Made by a program: the position numbers and the translations under genes. From DATAEG01 sp051001975 (GTDB lineage Bacteria > Actinomycetota > Actinomycetes > Mycobacteriales > Jatrophihabitantaceae), in assembly GCA_051001975.1 (NCBI GenBank), contig JBPCMU010000120.1:1-26584 (forward strand): 26,584 nt of DNA. Reading direction: 5' to 3'. The notes below the pieces were generated by a model. The model was not told the DNA's origin, ran no database searches, and saw only the letters and a program-made list of their open reading frames with translations. Positions 1 through 8,340 of the stretch are shown here, in pieces. Every line of letters starts with the position of its first letter. The stretch's first letter is position 1.

Positions 1-62
1 GTTCCTCCCTCCTCCCTCCCCCCCCCCCCTCCCCCTCCCCCCCCCCGCCCCCCCCCCCCGGG
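1..62. repeat. Low-complexity C/T tract at window edge
   Basis: Almost every base here is C or T, in long C runs broken by single T or G. It starts exactly at the window edge and runs into the truncated end of an insertion sequence. No protein-like reading or regulatory motif is visible. A homopolymer tract next to a multicopy element at a sequence end is more likely an assembly or sequencing artefact than biology. Confidence 0.8.
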
Positions 63-1082
63 CCCGCATCAGCCAGTTCGCTTAGGCGAACAGCATGTGC
101 AGGTGGTGGAGGTTCTTCGCGATCCCGCGGTAGCGGGTCTTGGTGAACCCGAAGTCGCGTTTGACGATCAGGAACGGATGCTCGACCTTGGCCCGCACCG
201 ACGCCTTCCGGGACTCGATCTCACGGTCGTGGGCAGGCATCGATGACAGCTTGCCTTTCCGGGCCGCGACCCGCCATTGCACCTTCGACAGGTGCTCGTG
301 CCCGGCGATCTCGGGACGCTTCTGGGCGCTCTGGTAGCCAGCATCGCAGTAGACCACCTCGTCATCGTCACGCACCAGGTTCACCGCCTCATCCAGGTCA
401 TGAACGTTCGCCGAGGTCGCGGTCACCGAGTGGACGTATCCGGTGCCGGCGTCGACCCCGATGTGGGCCTTCATCCCGAAGTACCACTGGTTGCCCTTCT
501 TCGTCTGGCGCATCTCGGGGTCACGCTCACCGGAGGCGTTCTTCGTCGAGGACGGCGCGGCGATGATCGTGGCGTCCACGATGGAGCCACCGCGCATGAT
601 CCAGCCCTCCTCGGCGAAGATCTGACTCTGCGCCTGGAACAGCTTCTCGCCGAGTTGGTGCTTCTCCAGCAGATGCCGAAAGTGCAACAGCGTGGTCGCG
701 TCCGGGACCTGCTCGACGGCGAAGTCCAGCGCCAAGAACCTCCGCATCGCGTACGAGTCGTAGACCGCGTCCTCGACCCCCTCATCCGACAGGGAGAACC
801 ACACCTGCAGCAGGTACATCCGCAGCATCGTCTCCAGCGGCTTGGGCTTCCTGCCCCTGCGCCCGACGTAGTAGTGCGGCTTGATCAGCCGCACCCACTC
901 CGCCCACGGGATCGTGGAATCCATCGTCTCCAAGAACCGCTCCCGACGCGACACCCTCCGGCGATTCCCGTACTCGACATCAGTGAAACTCGGCTGCTCG
1001 CTGCGCATGCACCATTGTCCCGCGCAACCCACCCACAGCCGCGACACCACAACCCAGCCAACCCGAGAAAATCAGCGCATCC
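63..1082 (-). mobile_element. IS5-family insertion sequence, left end unresolved
   Basis: The element is defined by its IS5-type transposase gene. Upstream of the transposase, 74 nt of non-coding DNA run to CTAG at 1083-1086, which fits the YTAR target preference of the IS5 subgroup; read inward from there the end is GGATGCGCTGATTTTC. The matching left inverted repeat cannot be found because the sequence degenerates into the C tract at 1-62, so the right boundary is inferred from one end only. The element lies upstream of hadA, where actinobacteria often carry rpmG. Confidence 0.55.
82..1008 (-). CDS. IS5-family DDE transposase
   Basis: The 308-aa product catalyses cut-and-paste movement of its insertion sequence. 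The N-terminus (MRSEQPSFTDVEYG, then an RRERFLETMD-like stretch) is the usual start of IS5 transposases. The N-terminal domain is followed by the DDE core: first Asp in GGSIVDATII, second in VVYCDAGYQ, and a Glu/Arg/Lys-rich third block around KVEHPFLIVKRDFGFTKTRYRG-like sequence. The start at 1008 is chosen by this family N-terminus; an in-frame start at 1050 adds 14 unrelated residues. The stop (TAA, 82-84) falls after MLFA, where many relatives continue with LANL-like sequence. Beyond it the same frame reads ANWLMRAR before reaching the C tract, so the native C-terminus may be lost. Confidence 0.85.
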   Translation of the reverse strand: MRSEQPSFTDVEYGNRRRVSRRERFLETMDSTIPWAEWVRLIKPHYYVGRRGRKPKPLETMLRMYLLQVWFSLSDEGVEDAVYDSYAMRRFLALDFAVEQVPDATTLLHFRHLLEKHQLGEKLFQAQSQIFAEEGWIMRGGSIVDATIIAAPSSTKNASGERDPEMRQTKKGNQWYFGMKAHIGVDAGTGYVHSVTATSANVHDLDEAVNLVRDDDEVVYCDAGYQSAQKRPEIAGHEHLSKVQWRVAARKGKLSSMPAHDREIESRKASVRAKVEHPFLIVKRDFGFTKTRYRGIAKNLHHLHMLFA

Positions 1083-1163
1083 CTAGTTCCCGCGCCGCCA
1101 TCACCTGGGCGCGGGACCGGCCGCAGCGGCGCCGGTCGCGCCGCAGTGACCGCAACCATGAGC

Positions 1164-1169
1164 TAGCGT
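1164..1169 (+). promoter_or_regulatory. Possible -10 box giving a leaderless hadA mRNA
   Basis: TAGCGT (TAnnnT-like) ends 7 nt before the hadA ATG at 1177, and no Shine-Dalgarno sequence is visible between them. In actinobacteria this spacing is typical of leaderless transcripts starting at or next to the ATG. No convincing -35 box is seen 17 nt upstream. Assignment rests on spacing alone. Confidence 0.3.
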
Positions 1170-1176
1170 CACCACC

Positions 1177-1629
1177 ATGCCGATCGACCAGTCCTTCGTC
1201 GGCCGGGTGTACCCGCCGACCGCTCCCTACCAGGTCGGCCGCGAGAAGATCCGCGAATTCGCCGCCGCCGCCGGTGACGCCAACCCGGCCAGCCACGATC
1301 CCGAGGCCGCCCGCCGGCTGGGCTACCCCGACCTCGTCGCGCCGCCGACCTTCGCCATCGTCGTCACGATGAGCGCCGCTACCCAGATCGTCACCGATCC
1401 GACGCTTGGGCTGGACTATTCCCGGGTCGTGCACCGCGAGCAACGGTTCGTCTACTCCCGTCCGATCACCGCCGGCGACGAACTCGTGGTGGTGGTGAGC
1501 GTGGAGGCCATCGCCTCGGCGGCCGGGAATGACGTGCTGACCACCCGCGGCGAGGTCTCGACGACCGCCGGCGAACACGTCGTAACGGCCTTCTCGACGC
1601 TGGTGGCCCGCGGAACGGCGGCCGGCTGA
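1177..1629 (+). CDS. hadA: (3R)-hydroxyacyl-ACP dehydratase subunit HadA-like (FAS1-like MaoC domain)
   Basis: This 150-aa protein is a single hot-dog fold of the MaoC/FAS1-like dehydratase type, the length of mycobacterial HadA. The segment EKIREFAAAAGDANPASHD matches the N-terminal hot-dog helix region. HadA is the substrate-channel subunit that pairs with HadB to dehydrate beta-hydroxyacyl-ACP in type II fatty acid synthesis. The next gene overlaps it by one base (TGATG), as expected for a heterodimer made in equal amounts. No hadC lies downstream, so the enzyme is probably a HadAB form. There is no clear ribosome-binding site, consistent with leaderless translation. Assignment is firm at family level; the substrate is inferred. 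Confidence 0.88.
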   Translation: MPIDQSFVGRVYPPTAPYQVGREKIREFAAAAGDANPASHDPEAARRLGYPDLVAPPTFAIVVTMSAATQIVTDPTLGLDYSRVVHREQRFVYSRPITAGDELVVVVSVEAIASAAGNDVLTTRGEVSTTAGEHVVTAFSTLVARGTAAG

Positions 1630-2051
1630 TGATCACCTTCGACGACACCGAGGTCGGCACCGAACTGCCGGCCGGCAGCTTCCCCATCGACCGCGCCTTG
1701 CTGGTCCGCTACGCCGGCGCATCCGGCGACTTCAACCCGATCCACTGGAATGCCCGGCAGGCGACGGAGGTCGGTCTGCCGGACGTGATCGCGCACGGCA
1801 TGCTCACGATGGCCGAGGCGATCCGGGTGGTGACCGACTGGACCGGCGACCCCGGTTCGGTCGTCGAGTACGCGGTGCGGTTCACCCGTCCGGTGGTGGT
1901 CCCGGACGACGGCTCGGGCGCGGTGCTCGAGGTGACCGGCACCATCTCGCAGAAGCGTCCCGAGGATCGCTGCGTGGTGGTCAACCTGGTGGTGAAGAGC
2001 GGCGGGCAGACGGTGCTGGTCAAGGCCCGGGCTGTCGTCCGGCTGCCGTGA
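1629..2051 (+). CDS. hadB: (3R)-hydroxyacyl-ACP dehydratase subunit HadB-like (MaoC hydratase)
   Basis: The 140-aa protein is a MaoC-type (R)-hydratase/dehydratase and carries the catalytic motif in ASGDFNPIHWN: Asp34 and His39 are the expected dyad. It is followed by the family block GLPDVIAHGMLTMAE. It is the catalytic partner of HadA and acts in the cytosol on acyl-ACP. It starts within the hadA stop codon, so the two are translationally coupled. The next gene, a lipoprotein, again overlaps by one base, so the three form one transcription unit. Order and neighbours (hadA-hadB near tRNA-Trp-secE-nusG) match other actinobacteria. Confidence 0.92.
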   Translation: MITFDDTEVGTELPAGSFPIDRALLVRYAGASGDFNPIHWNARQATEVGLPDVIAHGMLTMAEAIRVVTDWTGDPGSVVEYAVRFTRPVVVPDDGSGAVLEVTGTISQKRPEDRCVVVNLVVKSGGQTVLVKARAVVRLP

Positions 2052-3511
2052 TGCGCATCTCCGGCCGGGCACCGCTGGTGGCCGCTGCGGTAGCCGTCGC
2101 AATGATTGTGACCGGATGCTCGACCACGACGAACGGGCACGGCCGGGGCAGTATCGGATCGGTGCCGGGCAGCTCCTCGGCATCGTCCACACCGACCAGT
2201 CCGTCGAATCCGCCCAGCACCAGTCAGGGCGCTGCGAGCTGCCCGAGCAGCTACATCGCACCGGATCCCCATCGACCGAAGATCACCCTCGCGTTCGACG
2301 TGTCCACCGACCACGGCACCGTCAAGGGCACCGAGCACGTCCAGTTCACACCGGACCTCGATATCACCGAGCTGGTCTTCCGCCTCACCGCCAACACCGC
2401 GCCCACGGTGCGGGAGGGAAACAAGGTCGAGGTCACTTCGGCGAAGGCCGATCACGGCGGCAAGGCTGCTACGTACACGCAGGACGGTGCGGCCGACGGC
2501 ACTCAGGGCGGGCTGCTGCACATCCCGTTCAGCGGAACCATCAGCGCGGGAACGACGGTCACCGCCGACGTTGCGTTCACCCTGACCCTGGGCCATCAGG
2601 GCTTCGACCGGTTCGGCCGAGCCGGTGACTTCGCCTGGTTCGCCAGCGCCCAGCCGCTGCTGGCGTGGCAGGTGGGCGTCGGCTGGCACACCGAACCCAT
2701 GATCCAGTTCACCGCCGAGAGCGCGACCAGTGAAGCCGCGCAGACGGACCTGACGGTCACCGCGCCGAGTGCCGACGTCGTCGTGGCATCAGGCGACCCG
2801 CGCGGGCAGGACGCGGGCAGCGATCGAAAGAAATGGCATTCGACGATCGACGCCGCCCGTGACGTCAGTGTTGCCGTCGGGCCGTTTCAGGTGAAGGACC
2901 AGACCGTCGAAGGCGTGAAGGTCCGCGCTGGCGCCCCGGATTCTGGCGGAGCCTCGGACGTGATGAACAAGATCGGCCGGGCGATCACCGAGCTGAGCAA
3001 GCGATTCGGGCCGTTCCCGTTCCCCACGTTGTCGGTCGCGCTACTGCCGTCCGGTGGCGGCGGCATCGAGTACCCGAGCTCCATCTTCCTACTGGGGTCC
3101 TCGACGCTGGTCGACGTGCACGAGACGGCGCACCAGTGGTTCTACGCGATGGTCGGGGACTCGCAGGCAACTCATGCCTGGCTGGACGAGGCGTTCGCCT
3201 CCTACGGCGAGCAACTCGTCAACAACGACCCCCCACCGCCGGCCGCGTTGAACCTGCCGGGCAACGTCGACCGACCTACCGCGGACTACGGCAACGACGA
3301 GCAGGGCTACTACTCCATCACCTACGACAAGGGCGCCGCTGCGCTGCACGCGGCTCGGTCAGCCGCGGGCGCCGGCAAGTTCGATGCCGCGATCCGCTGC
3401 TACGTCAACGCCAACGCCTGGCGCATCGCCGTGCCCGATGATCTGGCCAAGGCGCTCAAGGACCTACCCGCCGCAATTGAGGTGCTCAAGAAGGCAGGGG
3501 CGCTGTCCTGA
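2051..3511 (+). CDS. M1-family (gluzincin) metallopeptidase-like lipoprotein
   Basis: The 486-aa product starts with a lipoprotein signal peptide: a basic N-terminus, an Ala/Val-rich stretch and lipobox VTGC with the lipidated Cys at residue 23, then a Ser/Thr/Pro-rich linker to about residue 65. The mature part is an M1 aminopeptidase-like fold: an N-terminal beta domain (residues about 70-260), a GGIEYPS motif in place of GAMEN (Glu340), and zinc motif HETAH (His357, Glu358, His361) with the third ligand Glu380 exactly 18 residues after the second His, in WLDEAFASY. All catalytic residues are present. It is shorter than full aminopeptidase N and lacks the large C-terminal domain. Likely an extracytoplasmic membrane-anchored peptidase. 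ATG 2051 overlaps the hadB stop; GTG 2048 is a less likely alternative. Confidence 0.88.
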   Translation: MRISGRAPLVAAAVAVAMIVTGCSTTTNGHGRGSIGSVPGSSSASSTPTSPSNPPSTSQGAASCPSSYIAPDPHRPKITLAFDVSTDHGTVKGTEHVQFTPDLDITELVFRLTANTAPTVREGNKVEVTSAKADHGGKAATYTQDGAADGTQGGLLHIPFSGTISAGTTVTADVAFTLTLGHQGFDRFGRAGDFAWFASAQPLLAWQVGVGWHTEPMIQFTAESATSEAAQTDLTVTAPSADVVVASGDPRGQDAGSDRKKWHSTIDAARDVSVAVGPFQVKDQTVEGVKVRAGAPDSGGASDVMNKIGRAITELSKRFGPFPFPTLSVALLPSGGGGIEYPSSIFLLGSSTLVDVHETAHQWFYAMVGDSQATHAWLDEAFASYGEQLVNNDPPPPAALNLPGNVDRPTADYGNDEQGYYSITYDKGAAALHAARSAAGAGKFDAAIRCYVNANAWRIAVPDDLAKALKDLPAAIEVLKKAGALS

Positions 3512-3535
3512 TGGATCGCCTCGTCGGTCGCTCGC

Positions 3536-3561
3536 GCGCCCCCTCGCAAGCTCGGGGGCGC
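3536..3561. terminator. GC-rich hairpin between convergent genes
   Basis: GCGCCCCC (3536-3543) pairs perfectly with GGGGGCGC (3554-3561) around a 10-nt loop, 24 nt after the metallopeptidase stop and facing the end of the convergent aminotransferase. A bidirectional terminator is plausible, but there is no T tract on either side. Confidence 0.5.
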
Positions 3562-3577
3562 ACTCTCAACCGAACCC

Positions 3578-3611
3578 CTCGCTGCGCTCGGCCGCAAGCT
3601 CGCTGCGCTCG
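3578..3611. repeat. Two direct copies of a 13-bp GC repeat
   Basis: CTCGCTGCGCTCG occurs at 3578-3590 and again at 3599-3611, separated by GCCGCAAG. Similar CGCTGCGCTCG/GCAAGCTCG words recur nearby, including in the loop of the 3536-3561 hairpin. Such short palindromic-type repeats are common in intergenic DNA of GC-rich actinobacteria. Function unknown. Confidence 0.6.
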
Positions 3612-3724
3612 CGCGGGCGATCCGCTCTTCGCGCGAGCGCTCATCGCCGTGTGCTCAGGTCCACACTGCGGCTGATCGGGGCGCCTCGCTTTGCGGTGGC
3701 GGCAATTGGAACCGTTGCGGGCGG

Positions 3725-4924
3725 TCAGGCTTCGGCCACCAGTGCCGCGATCCTTGCGACACCTTCGGCTAGGTCGGCATCGCCGAGGGCGTAGGACATC
3801 CGCAGGTAGCCCGGCGTACCGAACGCCTCACCGGGCACCACGGCGACCTCGGCTTCGTCCAGGATGATGTCCGCCAGTTCGGCGGAGTTGGTTGCGGTAC
3901 GGCCGCGCAGCGGCACGCCCAGCAGTCCCCGCACCGACGGGTAGGCGTAGAAGGCACCCTCGGGTTCGGGGCAGATCACGCCAGGAATGGCGTTCAGCGC
4001 AGCGACGATCGTCTGGCGGCGCCGGTCGAAGGCCTCCCGCATCATGGCAACCGCAGTCAGATCGCCGGAGACTGCGGCCAGCGCCGCGGCCTGCGAGACG
4101 TTGGCGACGTTCGACGTGGCGTGGGACTGCAGGTTGGTCGCCGCCTTGATGAGGTCGCCCGGCCCGATCATCCAGCCGACCCGCCAGCCGGTCATGGCGT
4201 AGGTCTTAGCCACTCCGTTGAGCACGACGACGCGGTCCGCCAGCTCGGGCACCGCGGTCGCGATCGAGACATGCACGGCGTCGCCGTAGACGAGGTGCTC
4301 GTAGATCTCGTCGGTGACCACCCAAATGCCGTGCTCGGCCGCCCACCGCCCGATCTCGGCGACCTGATCCGGCGGGTAGACGGCGCCGGTCGGGTTGGAC
4401 GGGGAGACGAACAGCAGCACCTTGGTCCGGTCGGTACGGGCCGCCTCGAGTTGCTGCACGGTGGCGAGGTAGCCACTCGTCTCGTCGGTGAGCACCTCGA
4501 CGGGCACCCCACCGGCCAACCGGATGGCCTCCGGGTAGGTCGTCCAGTACGGCGCCAGCAGAAGCACTTCGTCGCCCGGATCAAGCAGCCCGGCGAAGGT
4601 GTTGTAGACGGCCTGCTTGCCACCGTTGGTGACCAGGACCTGGCTCGGCTCGACCTGATATCCGGAGTCGCGAAGTGTCTTGGCGGCGATCGCCTCGCGC
4701 AGCTCGGGTAACCCACCCACCGGTGAGTAATGGTGCATCCGCGGGTCCGCGGCGGCCTTCACCGCGGCCTCGACGATGTAATCAGGGGTCGGGAAGTCCG
4801 GTTCGCCGGTGCCGAAGCCGATCACCGGACGCCCCGCGGCACGCAGGGCCTTGGCCTTCGCATCCACCGCCAGGGTGGCTGATTCGGCGATGGCGAGGAC
4901 ACGGTCGGAGATGCGCTGGGCCAT
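3725..4924 (-). CDS. aspC: Class I/II aminotransferase, aspartate aminotransferase type (PLP)
   Basis: The 399-aa product is a fold-type I PLP enzyme that probably interconverts aspartate and oxaloacetate using 2-oxoglutarate/glutamate. Visible landmarks are the N-terminal GTGEPDFPTP, NPTG at residues 177-180, the PLP-ring Asp205 in DEIYEHLVY, and the Schiff-base Lys240 in VAKTYAMTGWRVG. A C-terminal block with Arg (GYLRMSYALGD) matches the carboxylate-binding Arg. Length is normal for the subgroup Ib AspC. Start ATG at 4924 (MAQRISDRV) matches the family; an upstream extension to 5077 has no family resemblance. The position next to tRNA-Trp and secE is conserved in actinobacteria. Substrate range cannot be read from sequence; other aromatic or alanine-type activity is possible. 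Confidence 0.9.
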   Translation of the reverse strand: MAQRISDRVLAIAESATLAVDAKAKALRAAGRPVIGFGTGEPDFPTPDYIVEAAVKAAADPRMHHYSPVGGLPELREAIAAKTLRDSGYQVEPSQVLVTNGGKQAVYNTFAGLLDPGDEVLLLAPYWTTYPEAIRLAGGVPVEVLTDETSGYLATVQQLEAARTDRTKVLLFVSPSNPTGAVYPPDQVAEIGRWAAEHGIWVVTDEIYEHLVYGDAVHVSIATAVPELADRVVVLNGVAKTYAMTGWRVGWMIGPGDLIKAATNLQSHATSNVANVSQAAALAAVSGDLTAVAMMREAFDRRRQTIVAALNAIPGVICPEPEGAFYAYPSVRGLLGVPLRGRTATNSAELADIILDEAEVAVVPGEAFGTPGYLRMSYALGDADLAEGVARIAALVAEA

Positions 4925-5040
4925 GCCACCATGGTCCCAGACCGGATGCAGCCGTTTCGCACCCGGGCCGCGACCGGCGGTGTGGTCGCCTGGGTGGGCG
5001 TTGGCGGTCAGCTTGGCCGCACCTGCCGCCTGCCCGTACA

Positions 5041-5063
5041 CTCGCCTGCGGGCCTGAGGCGAG
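5041..5063. other. 7-bp inverted repeat upstream of tRNA-Trp
   Basis: CTCGCCT (5041-5047) and AGGCGAG (5057-5063) form a perfect 7-bp stem with a 9-nt loop in the divergent region between the aminotransferase and tRNA-Trp. It could be an operator or part of either promoter region. I see no clear -10/-35 pair attached to it. Confidence 0.35.
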
Positions 5064-5123
5064 GCTTGCGTCAGCATGCGCTCTGATCAGCGTGCTGGGG
5101 CACTATTGCCATCGGGCTTGCGG

Positions 5124-5196
5124 AGGGGCGTGGCTCAATTGGTAGAGCACCGGTCTCCAAAACCGGCGGTTGCAGGTTCGAGTCCTGCCGCCCCTG
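5124..5196 (+). tRNA. trpT: tRNA-Trp (anticodon CCA)
   Basis: The full cloverleaf is visible. Acceptor AGGGGCG (5124-5130) pairs with CGCCCCT (5189-5195) and the discriminator is G5196. The D arm is GGCTCAATTGGTAGAGC-like. Anticodon stem CCGGT/ACCGG encloses loop CTCCAAA, with anticodon CCA at 5157-5159. The T arm is GCAGG-TTCGAGT-CCTGC. The 3' CCA end is not encoded (GCA follows). It lies directly upstream of secE, as in many actinobacteria. Confidence 0.97.
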
Positions 5197-5219
5197 CACA
5201 GTTCTGTCCGTCAGTACCA

Positions 5220-5254
5220 ACCGTGCCCCGCACGGTCCGCGGCGCGAGCCGCGG
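5220..5254 (+). promoter_or_regulatory. Tandem perfect hairpins between tRNA-Trp and secE
   Basis: Hairpin 1 is ACCGTGC (5220-5226), loop CCC, GCACGGT (5230-5236). Hairpin 2 follows with no gap: CCGCGGC (5237-5243), GNRA-type loop GCGA, GCCGCGG (5248-5254). Both 7-bp stems are perfect. They end just before the secE ribosome-binding site (AAGGAAGGAG). They may protect or process the tRNA 3' side, attenuate transcription or insulate secE translation. There is no T run typical of an intrinsic terminator. Confidence 0.55.
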
Positions 5255-5271
5255 GTAAGGAAGGAGAGCGA

Positions 5272-6099
<828 letters not shown>

Positions 6100-6136
6100 G
6101 CACCGCAGCTCAAGAGAGTTAGAGGAAGAGAGTTCA

Positions 6137-7042
6137 GTGTCTGAGTCCCACCCAGCGTCCGACACCGACGCGTCGCCGTTCAGCGACACGTCGGCCACTG
6201 ACGGCGAGCTTTCGCCGGCTGCGGCTGAAGCGCGCGCCGTCGAGGCCGACGTGGTGGCATCCGGATACGCCGAGCCGCACCACGTCGAAGCCACCGAGGA
6301 GGCCGACCTGGCGACCGCTGCTGAGCCGGCCACCAGCGCCGACGAGGTTGCCGAGTCGCCCGCGACCGACGGCGCCGGCGTTGAGAACGCCGACGACGAA
6401 GCCTCCGAATCCGCAGACGACGAGGAGCCCGAGGACCCGGCCGTGGCGTTGCGGGAAGAGCTGCGCACCGCATTCGGCGACTGGTACGTCGTGCACTCCT
6501 ACGCCGGTTACGAGAACAAGGTGAAGGCGAACCTGGAGAGCCGTATTTCCTCGCTGGACATGGAGGACTACATCTTCCAGGTCGAGGTGCCCACCGAGGA
6601 CGTCGTGGAGATCAAGAACGGCAAACGCCAGCAGGTGCAGCGCAAGGTCTTCCCGGGCTACATCCTGGTGCGGATGGACCTCAACGACGAGTCGTGGGGC
6701 GCGGTGCGCAACACACCGGGCGTGACCGGGTTCGTCGGTGCCACCTCGCGTCCGTCCCCGCTGTCCCTGGACGAGGTCGTGAAGATCCTCGTGCCGCAGC
6801 CGCAGAAGACGGTCGGCGCGCCGGGCCGCGGCGGTGGTGCCCAGTCCAGCGACAAGGCTGCCGTCGAGGTCGTCGACTTCGCCGTCGGCGAGTCGGTAAC
6901 CGTGATGGACGGTCCGTTCGCCACCCTGCCGGCCACCATCAATGAGATCGACCCGCTGCACCAGAAGCTGCAGGTGCTGGTGTCGATCTTCGGTCGCGAG
7001 ACTCCGGTCGAGCTGTCCTTCAGCCAGGTCGCAAAGATCTAG
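6137..7042 (+). CDS. nusG: Transcription termination/antitermination factor NusG
   Basis: The 301-aa protein binds RNA polymerase and modulates elongation, Rho termination and ribosome coupling. The NGN domain starts at about residue 112 (DWYVVHSYAGYENKVKANL) and contains RKVFPGYILVRM. The KOW domain lies at about 245-301 (GESVTVMDGPFA ... FGRETPVELSFSQV). Residues 1-110 are a low-complexity acidic Ala/Glu/Asp/Ser-rich extension, longer than in most NusG although such extensions are frequent in actinobacteria. The start is GTG 6137, preceded by a purine-rich AGAGGAAGAGAG ribosome-binding site. It follows secE by 37 nt, so secE-nusG are co-transcribed. Confidence 0.96.
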   Translation: MSESHPASDTDASPFSDTSATDGELSPAAAEARAVEADVVASGYAEPHHVEATEEADLATAAEPATSADEVAESPATDGAGVENADDEASESADDEEPEDPAVALREELRTAFGDWYVVHSYAGYENKVKANLESRISSLDMEDYIFQVEVPTEDVVEIKNGKRQQVQRKVFPGYILVRMDLNDESWGAVRNTPGVTGFVGATSRPSPLSLDEVVKILVPQPQKTVGAPGRGGGAQSSDKAAVEVVDFAVGESVTVMDGPFATLPATINEIDPLHQKLQVLVSIFGRETPVELSFSQVAKI

Positions 7043-7104
7043 TCGCGGCGTTCCACCACCAAGACCCAACAGATCCAGCCCATCCACAAGAAGAGAAGAA
7101 AGTC

Positions 7105-7536
7105 ATGCCTCCGAAGAAGAAGCTCACCGCAGTCATCAAGCTGCAGATCCAGGCCGGCGCCGCCAACCCGGCCCCGCCCGTGGGTCCCGCGTTGGGCCAG
7201 CACGGCGTCAACATCATGGAGTTCTGCAAGGCCTACAACGCGGCGACGGAGTCGCAGCGCGGTCAGGTCGTGCCGGTCGAGATCTCCGTGTACGAGGATC
7301 GCTCGTTCACTTTCATCACCAAGACCCCTCCGGCGGCAAAGCTGCTGCTGAAGGCTGCCGGTGTGGCCAAGGGCAGCGGCGAGCCGCACAAGAACAAGGT
7401 CGCCAAGGTCACGATGGCCCAGGTCCGCGAGATCGCGCAGACCAAGATGGAAGACCTCAACGCCAACGACGTCGACCAGGCTGCCAAGATCATCGCCGGG
7501 ACCGCCCGCAGCATGGGCATCACCGTCGAGAAGTAA
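7105..7536 (+). CDS. rplK: 50S ribosomal protein L11
   Basis: This 143-aa protein has the standard L11 length and motifs: KKKLTAVIKLQIQAGAANPAPPVGPALGQHGVNIMEFCK at the N-terminus (the proline-rich thiostrepton/RelA-responsive face) and the 23S-rRNA-binding C-terminal domain (VAKVTMAQVREIAQTK ... AGTARSMGI). It is part of the GTPase-associated centre of the large subunit. It is 62 nt after nusG, with a purine-rich GAAGAGAAGAAAG ribosome-binding site. rplA follows by 81 nt. Confidence 0.97.
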   Translation: MPPKKKLTAVIKLQIQAGAANPAPPVGPALGQHGVNIMEFCKAYNAATESQRGQVVPVEISVYEDRSFTFITKTPPAAKLLLKAAGVAKGSGEPHKNKVAKVTMAQVREIAQTKMEDLNANDVDQAAKIIAGTARSMGITVEK

Positions 7537-7617
7537 GTACCCGGCCGGCGCGCTCGCGTTGGCCTATCAGTGGGAGGGCGTTTCACCGTCCGCCAACACC
7601 ACAGGAGGAAGAAGCAG

Positions 7618-8331
7618 ATGGCACAGCACAGCAAGGCCTATCGCAAGGTCGCCGAACTCATCGACCCGGACAAGATCTACAGCCCGCTCGAGGCAGCCGG
7701 CATCGTCACCCAGGTCGACACCAAGTTCGATTCGACCGTCGAGGTCGCGATGCGACTCGGCGTCGACCCGCGCAAGGCGGACCAGATGGTTCGCGGCACC
7801 GTCAGCCTGCCGCACGGGACCGGTAAGACCGTCCGGGTGATCGTGTTCGCCGCAGGTGACCAGGCCGCAGCGGCCGAGGCCGTCGGCGCGGACCGGGTGG
7901 GCAGCGACGACCTCGTCGCCGCGATCACCGAAGGCTTCCTGGATTTCGACGCCGCGATCGCGACGCCGGACCAGATGGCCAAGGTGGGCCGAATCGCCCG
8001 CATCCTCGGCCCGCGTGGCCTGATGCCAAATCCGAAGACCGGCACCGTCACCCCGGATGTGGCGAAGGCCGTATCCGACATCAAGGGCGGCAAGATCTCC
8101 TTCCGCATCGACAAGCAGGCCAACCTGCACCTCATCATCGGCAAGTCGTCGTTCTCCACGCAGCAGCTGGTGGAGAACTACGCAGCCGCCCTGGACGAGG
8201 TGCTGCGCTCGAAGCCGTCCTCGTCGAAGGGCAAGTTCGTCAAGAAGATCACCTTCGCCACGACGATGGGCCCGGGCGTACCGGTCGACACCAACCGGAT
8301 CAAGAACCTGCTGGAAGACGCGACCGACTGA
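7618..8331 (+). CDS. rplA: 50S ribosomal protein L1
   Basis: The 237-aa L1 protein forms the mobile stalk at the E site. Recognisable blocks are KFDSTVEVAMRLGVDPRKADQ near the N-terminus, GPRGLMPNPKTGTVTPDV in the middle and FRIDKQANLHLIIGK later. Start ATG 7618 (MAQHSKAYRK) has AGGAGGAAG upstream; an earlier in-frame start at 7570 lacks family support. In bacteria L1 often represses translation of its own L11-L1 mRNA. In the 81-nt rplK-rplA spacer GTTGGC (7558-7563) can pair with GCCAAC (7592-7597), but I cannot show that this is an L1 site. Confidence 0.97.
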   Translation: MAQHSKAYRKVAELIDPDKIYSPLEAAGIVTQVDTKFDSTVEVAMRLGVDPRKADQMVRGTVSLPHGTGKTVRVIVFAAGDQAAAAEAVGADRVGSDDLVAAITEGFLDFDAAIATPDQMAKVGRIARILGPRGLMPNPKTGTVTPDVAKAVSDIKGGKISFRIDKQANLHLIIGKSSFSTQQLVENYAAALDEVLRSKPSSSKGKFVKKITFATTMGPGVPVDTNRIKNLLEDATD

Positions 8332-8340
8332 GCAACCACA

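Noticed and set aside
277..1086. Plus-strand open frame across the transposase
   Set aside because: Arg/His/Pro-rich, with no family resemblance; the minus-strand frame contains all IS5 transposase motifs.
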